From: Bifidobacterium breve
Lineage (GTDB): Bacteria; Actinomycetota; Actinomycetes; Nanopelagicales; Nanopelagicaceae
Reading direction: 5' to 3'
Assembly (NCBI GenBank): GCA_945860245.1
Contig: CAMAPO010000004.1
Location: 30,930-94,929 of the forward strand
DNA: 64,000 nucleotides
Positions 60,536 to 64,000 of this stretch are shown piece after piece (within the stretch, counting starts at the first letter, position 1; every line of letters begins with the position of its first letter). The translations under genes and the position numbers were made by a program. The notes beneath the pieces were generated by a model. The model searched no databases. It had not been told where the DNA came from and was given only the letters and a program-made list of their open reading frames with translations.

Positions 60536-61501
60536 TTACCGCCCTTTTGACGCTCGCATTAAGCGGTCGCGAATGGCAAGCGCTAAACCATCTCCAACAG
60601 GTTCGGTGACTACAACTGATTTAAGTCCCTGTGCATCACCTGCACGAAGTGCGGCATACATAACTCGTGCAAAATCTTCTACCGAATTTGGAGCAGCCAG
60701 GCGAATCACATTTGCCGGTGTTTGAATATCAGCAAGTGCAATAAAGCCTTCGCCAGCAATTGGCGTTCTATTTAAATTAACTGTTGCATTTGGTGCATAA
60801 TGATTTTCTAGTGAACCGCTAACTCGAATATTCGACCCTGCACTAGAAACTTTTAGGCTGGTTGAGTCTTCGATCATTTCAATTGTGATTGCACCGGGGC
60901 GCAAGATCCGCGGTGCATCTGATGTGCAATCAATAATTGTTGATTCAACCCCAACTTGAGAAGGTCCACCATCAAGGATTAAATCCTGCGTATCTAGGTA
61001 TTCACCGATCTCATCCTGAACCGCTTGTGCAGTTGTTGGTGAAACATGTCCAAAGCGATTGGCACTTGGTGCAGCAATTCCTTTGCCGCCGGTCTTTGCA
61101 AATTCAGATAAGAGCGCAAGTGCAATCACATGGTCTGGAACTCGCAGCCCAACTGTGGGTTGGCCGCCAGTTACAAAATCTTCAGCCAAAATAGATCGCT
61201 TTAAAACTAAAGTCATTGGCCCGGGCCAGAAATCACGAGCAAGAGAGATTGCATAACTTGGGATCTCATCTGCCCAATCAGCAAGTGATTGCATGGAATG
61301 GATATGTACGATCAACGGATGATCTGCCGGGCGGCCCTTAACTTTATAAATACGAGCGACAGCATCTTTATTTGTAGCATCGGCGCCGAGGCCATAAACG
61401 GTCTCGGTAGGAAGTGCGACTAAACCACCAGCTTTTAGTAATTGGGCTGCCGATGTGAGCGCATCAGCGGTGCAGTTGGAGACGAATTCGCCGGCGGTCA
61501 T
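60536..61501 (-). CDS. L-threonylcarbamoyladenylate synthase (YrdC/Sua5 family)
   Basis: GGLVALPTETVYGLGADATN, KGRPADHPLIVHI and APSANRFGHVSPTTA; likely start MTAGEFVSN. Confidence 0.93.
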   Translation of the reverse strand: MTAGEFVSNCTADALTSAAQLLKAGGLVALPTETVYGLGADATNKDAVARIYKVKGRPADHPLIVHIHSMQSLADWADEIPSYAISLARDFWPGPMTLVLKRSILAEDFVTGGQPTVGLRVPDHVIALALLSEFAKTGGKGIAAPSANRFGHVSPTTAQAVQDEIGEYLDTQDLILDGGPSQVGVESTIIDCTSDAPRILRPGAITIEMIEDSTSLKVSSAGSNIRVSGSLENHYAPNATVNLNRTPIAGEGFIALADIQTPANVIRLAAPNSVEDFARVMYAALRAGDAQGLKSVVVTEPVGDGLALAIRDRLMRASKGR

Positions 61502-61540
61502 GTGCGCAATTATCGCGCCTTTTTGCGAGAAGATAACCAC

Positions 61541-62680
61541 ATGGCTTCGCATGTAAAGGTTATGCAGATAATCGCCCGCATGAATGTGGGCGGTCCTGCA
61601 GTAATTGTGGCTGAGTTGATGCGCGGACTGGATAAATCAGCGATTGAGCAGATTCTCGTAACTGGCTTCTGCGATGAGAATGAAGCCGATTATTTGGATA
61701 CGGTGGCAAAAGATGTAAAGGCAACGCGTATTGCAGGCCTTGGGCGATCAGTTTCTTTAATTGCAGATTTAAAAGCTTTCTTTGGCTTGGTCTCACTGAT
61801 CCGTAAATACAAACCAGATGTGATTCACACCCATACCGCTAAGGCAGGAGTGCTCGGAAGAGCGGCATCTTTGCTGGCTGGCCGTGGAGCGGTTCGGGTA
61901 CATACTTTCCACGGGCATTTGCTGCATGGTTACTTCAGTAAAACAATGACGCAGGCAGTTATTTTGATTGAGAAGTTCTTCGCAGCTCGCACCAAAGTGC
62001 TAATTGCTATCGGGAGTAAAGTTAAAGATGAGTTGCTCGCTGCTGGTATCGGCAAAGCAGAAAAATACCGGGTCTTCTTTCCGGGGCTGCCTACACCTAA
62101 GAAATTCTCTAAAGAAGATGCACAGAATTCTCTGGGACTCAGCACCCAAACTTTCTATATAACTTTTGTCGGGCGCTTGACTCAAATAAAGCGACCTGAT
62201 CGCTTATTGGATGTGGCAAATGAATGCAAGCAGCGTGGTTTAGATCTGCGCTTCTTGGTCGCTGGCGAAGGCGAACTCTTTGAAAGTTCTAAGGCGCGCG
62301 CCAAAGGTGAGCAGTTAAATATGACTTTTTTAGGTTGGCGCAGCGATATTGCTCAGATTTTTGCCGCCAGTGATATCGCGATTTTAACTTCTGATAACGA
62401 AGGTATCCCACTTACTCTGATTCAGGCCGCGCAAGCTGGTCTGCCAATAGTTGCTACTGAGGTCGGTTCGATTTCAGATATTGTCATAAGCGAGAGCACT
62501 GGGTATTTAACCTCAAAGAGCGCCTTGGATATGGCCGATGCGATCGAAAAGTTAGTAAGAGATGCCCAGTTACGCAAGATTATGGGTGAGGCGGGTAGGG
62601 CGAGAGCTACCCAGTATTTCTCGTTGGAACGGATGCTGAAAGATCACGCAGATTTATATCGCTCGCTCAGAATCACATGA
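61541..62680 (+). CDS. Glycosyltransferase family 4-like
   Basis: ARMNVGGPAVIVAELMRGL, HTHTAKAGVLGRAA, FVGRLTQIKRPDRLLDV and SDNEGIPLTLIQAAQAGLPIVATEVG; ATG at 61541. Confidence 0.93.
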   Translation: MASHVKVMQIIARMNVGGPAVIVAELMRGLDKSAIEQILVTGFCDENEADYLDTVAKDVKATRIAGLGRSVSLIADLKAFFGLVSLIRKYKPDVIHTHTAKAGVLGRAASLLAGRGAVRVHTFHGHLLHGYFSKTMTQAVILIEKFFAARTKVLIAIGSKVKDELLAAGIGKAEKYRVFFPGLPTPKKFSKEDAQNSLGLSTQTFYITFVGRLTQIKRPDRLLDVANECKQRGLDLRFLVAGEGELFESSKARAKGEQLNMTFLGWRSDIAQIFAASDIAILTSDNEGIPLTLIQAAQAGLPIVATEVGSISDIVISESTGYLTSKSALDMADAIEKLVRDAQLRKIMGEAGRARATQYFSLERMLKDHADLYRSLRIT

Positions 62681-62732
62681 TTTTCACAGTTCCCTCACAG
62701 CCATAAGTAAATAAATAGGAGATACTTAACCC

Positions 62733-63458
62733 ATGACTACAACACGTGTTCGCAAGATAGCCGCCACATTAATCGCACTCGCCTTAGCCGGAGGTATTGC
62801 CGCGTCCCTTCCTGCAGAAGCTGCAACGCCTGAAGCGCGTTATGTGACCGTTAACTCTTCGGGTTCCATAAAGGTAACTCCAGATGCGGTTCGATTAAAT
62901 GCCAATGTTTCGGTTGTAGCCGTATCAAATAAGGTAGCCATGTCCAAGACTTCAACGGCAGCTGCAGCAGTTCGCGCAGCGCTGACAAAGGCTGGAATTG
63001 CAAAGAAAGATATCGCAACTCAGAGCATCTCGGTCCTTCCCGAATATAACTACACGCAAGAAAAAGGTTCTGTCATAATTGGTTATCGTGGGTCTCAAAG
63101 TTTCGTTGTTACCATTAGAAATGCAGAAAATGCTGGGGCAGTCGTTGACGCGGTAGTCGCAGCAGGCGGCGATGATCTGCAGATTCAAGGCGTTACTCCC
63201 TTTGTTCTTGATTCATCTAAAGCAACTGAATCAGCGCGCGCCGATGCGGTTATGAATGCTAAAGCGAAGGCAACTTCATATGCGAAGTTGTTAGATGTCA
63301 AACTTGGGCGCGTAAATTATTTAGTTGAAAACTCAAGTCCGATCAGTTATCCACCAATTATGGCGATGGGAAAGGCAGCAGATTCTGAAGCAACGGTTGT
63401 TGATTTGGGAGAGCAAGATGTAACTGTCTCAATCACGATTCAGTGGTCACTTCTTTAA
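62733..63458 (+). CDS. SIMPL domain-containing (DUF541) secreted protein
   Basis: Signal peptide; VTVNSSGSIKVTPDAVRLNANVSVVA...IATQSISVLPEYNYTQEKGSVIIGYRGSQSFVVTIRN. Confidence 0.88.
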   Translation: MTTTRVRKIAATLIALALAGGIAASLPAEAATPEARYVTVNSSGSIKVTPDAVRLNANVSVVAVSNKVAMSKTSTAAAAVRAALTKAGIAKKDIATQSISVLPEYNYTQEKGSVIIGYRGSQSFVVTIRNAENAGAVVDAVVAAGGDDLQIQGVTPFVLDSSKATESARADAVMNAKAKATSYAKLLDVKLGRVNYLVENSSPISYPPIMAMGKAADSEATVVDLGEQDVTVSITIQWSLL

Positions 63459-63546
63459 AAATCCTTGATTCCTGCGATTTCAGGGCAGTGATTTAACCGA
63501 TTTTGGTCTGCACCCCTCTAACGGGTACGATTTGCGAGCCTCAAAC

Positions 63547-63619
63547 GTCCCCATCGTCTAGGGGCCTAGGACATCGCCCTTTCACGGCGGTAACACGGGT
63601 TCGAATCCCGTTGGGGGCA
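63547..63619 (+). tRNA. tRNA-Glu(UUC)
   Basis: GTCCCCATCGTCTAGGGGCCTAGGACATCGCCCTTTCACGGCGGTAACACGGGTTCGAATCCCGTTGGGGGCA; anticodon TTC. Confidence 0.95.
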
Positions 63620-63726
63620 CGCAAGGCCAAAGAATTTTGGCAAACTGCAAGGCTGAATTTATTCGGCACAAAGTTATAAAAAGGCTTTAAGGTGACATAA
63701 GAGCCACTTATGTTTTCTATCTTTAA

Positions 63727-63800
63727 GGCCCGGTAGCGCAGTTGGTTAGCGCGCCGCCCTGTCACGGCGGAGGTCGCGGGTTCAAGTCCCGTCCGGGTCG
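63727..63800 (+). tRNA. tRNA-Asp(GUC)
   Basis: GGCCCGGTAGCGCAGTTGGTTAGCGCGCCGCCCTGTCACGGCGGAGGTCGCGGGTTCAAGTCCCGTCCGGGTCG; anticodon GTC. Confidence 0.96.
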
Positions 63801-63802
63801 CG

Positions 63803-63835
63803 AGAAGAGAGTGTCCACACACTCTCTTCTTTTTT
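63803..63835 (+). terminator. Rho-independent terminator downstream of tRNA-Asp
   Basis: Perfect 12-bp inverted repeat AGAAGAGAGTGT-CCAC-ACACTCTCTTCT followed by TTTTT. Confidence 0.9.
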
Positions 63836-63868
63836 AAGTTCTAAATAATTTAATAATAAATAAATATT

Positions 63869-63942
63869 GGCTCGGTAGCTCAGTTGGTACGAGCGCGCGA
63901 CTGAAAATCGTGAGGTCGACAGTTCGATCCTGTCCCGAGCCA
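63869..63942 (+). tRNA. tRNA-Phe(GAA)
   Basis: GGCTCGGTAGCTCAGTTGGTACGAGCGCGCGACTGAAAATCGTGAGGTCGACAGTTCGATCCTGTCCCGAGCCA; anticodon GAA. Confidence 0.95.
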
Positions 63943-64000
63943 CAACTATTTTTGTCTTTTCTCATTGAATGGTGGATGAAAGTTGTACATTTAGAAAATG

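Noticed and set aside
63541-63822. 93-aa minus-strand ORF (MCGHSLLATRTGLEPATSAVTGRRANQ...NGIRTRVTAVKGRCPRPLDDGDV)
   Set aside because: Antisense to tRNA-Glu and tRNA-Asp; a well-known spurious translation of tRNA regions.
1-64000. CRISPR array, IS element or prophage structural genes
   Set aside because: No regularly spaced repeats, transposase, integrase or phage structural proteins found on either strand.

Overview
This 64 kb window is compact, moderate-GC actinobacterial chromosome. Gene order and protein style suggest a streamlined freshwater actinobacterium (acI/Nanopelagicales-like); that placement is inference. Most of it is conserved housekeeping: nuoG(partial)-F-E-D-C-B-A; menaquinone genes menG, menF, menD, menC, menB, menE, menA; bioY; cytochrome c maturation (ccsB/resC, resB, ccdA, resA-like); an XPB helicase locus; proC; radA; clpC; lysS; coaX-nadC-nadB-panC; folK-folB-folP-folE; ftsH-hpt-tilS; an NlpC/P60 protein; an ABC-2 exporter; metZ-like; ctaB; a PBP4-type dacB; a NiCoT nickel/cobalt transporter; a YrdC/Sua5 protein; a glycosyltransferase; a SIMPL protein; and a tRNA Glu-Asp-Phe cluster. 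The main accessory region is about 2.6 kb (57846-60450). It is bounded by a perfect 43-bp direct repeat, and one repeat copy is the 3' half of an intact tRNA-Lys(UUU). No integrase is visible inside. The cargo is a small acidic protein, an HNH nuclease and a tandem pair of diverged, equal-length (159 aa) PD-(D/E)XK-like proteins. I read this as a minimal, non-autonomous, nuclease-carrying tRNA island and consider it the best candidate for an undescribed system. Other points of interest are a Nur-box-like site upstream of the NiCoT gene, an un-called 27-aa acidic microprotein ORF, and paired palindromes upstream of clpC. All functional calls come from reading the sequence; no database search was run.
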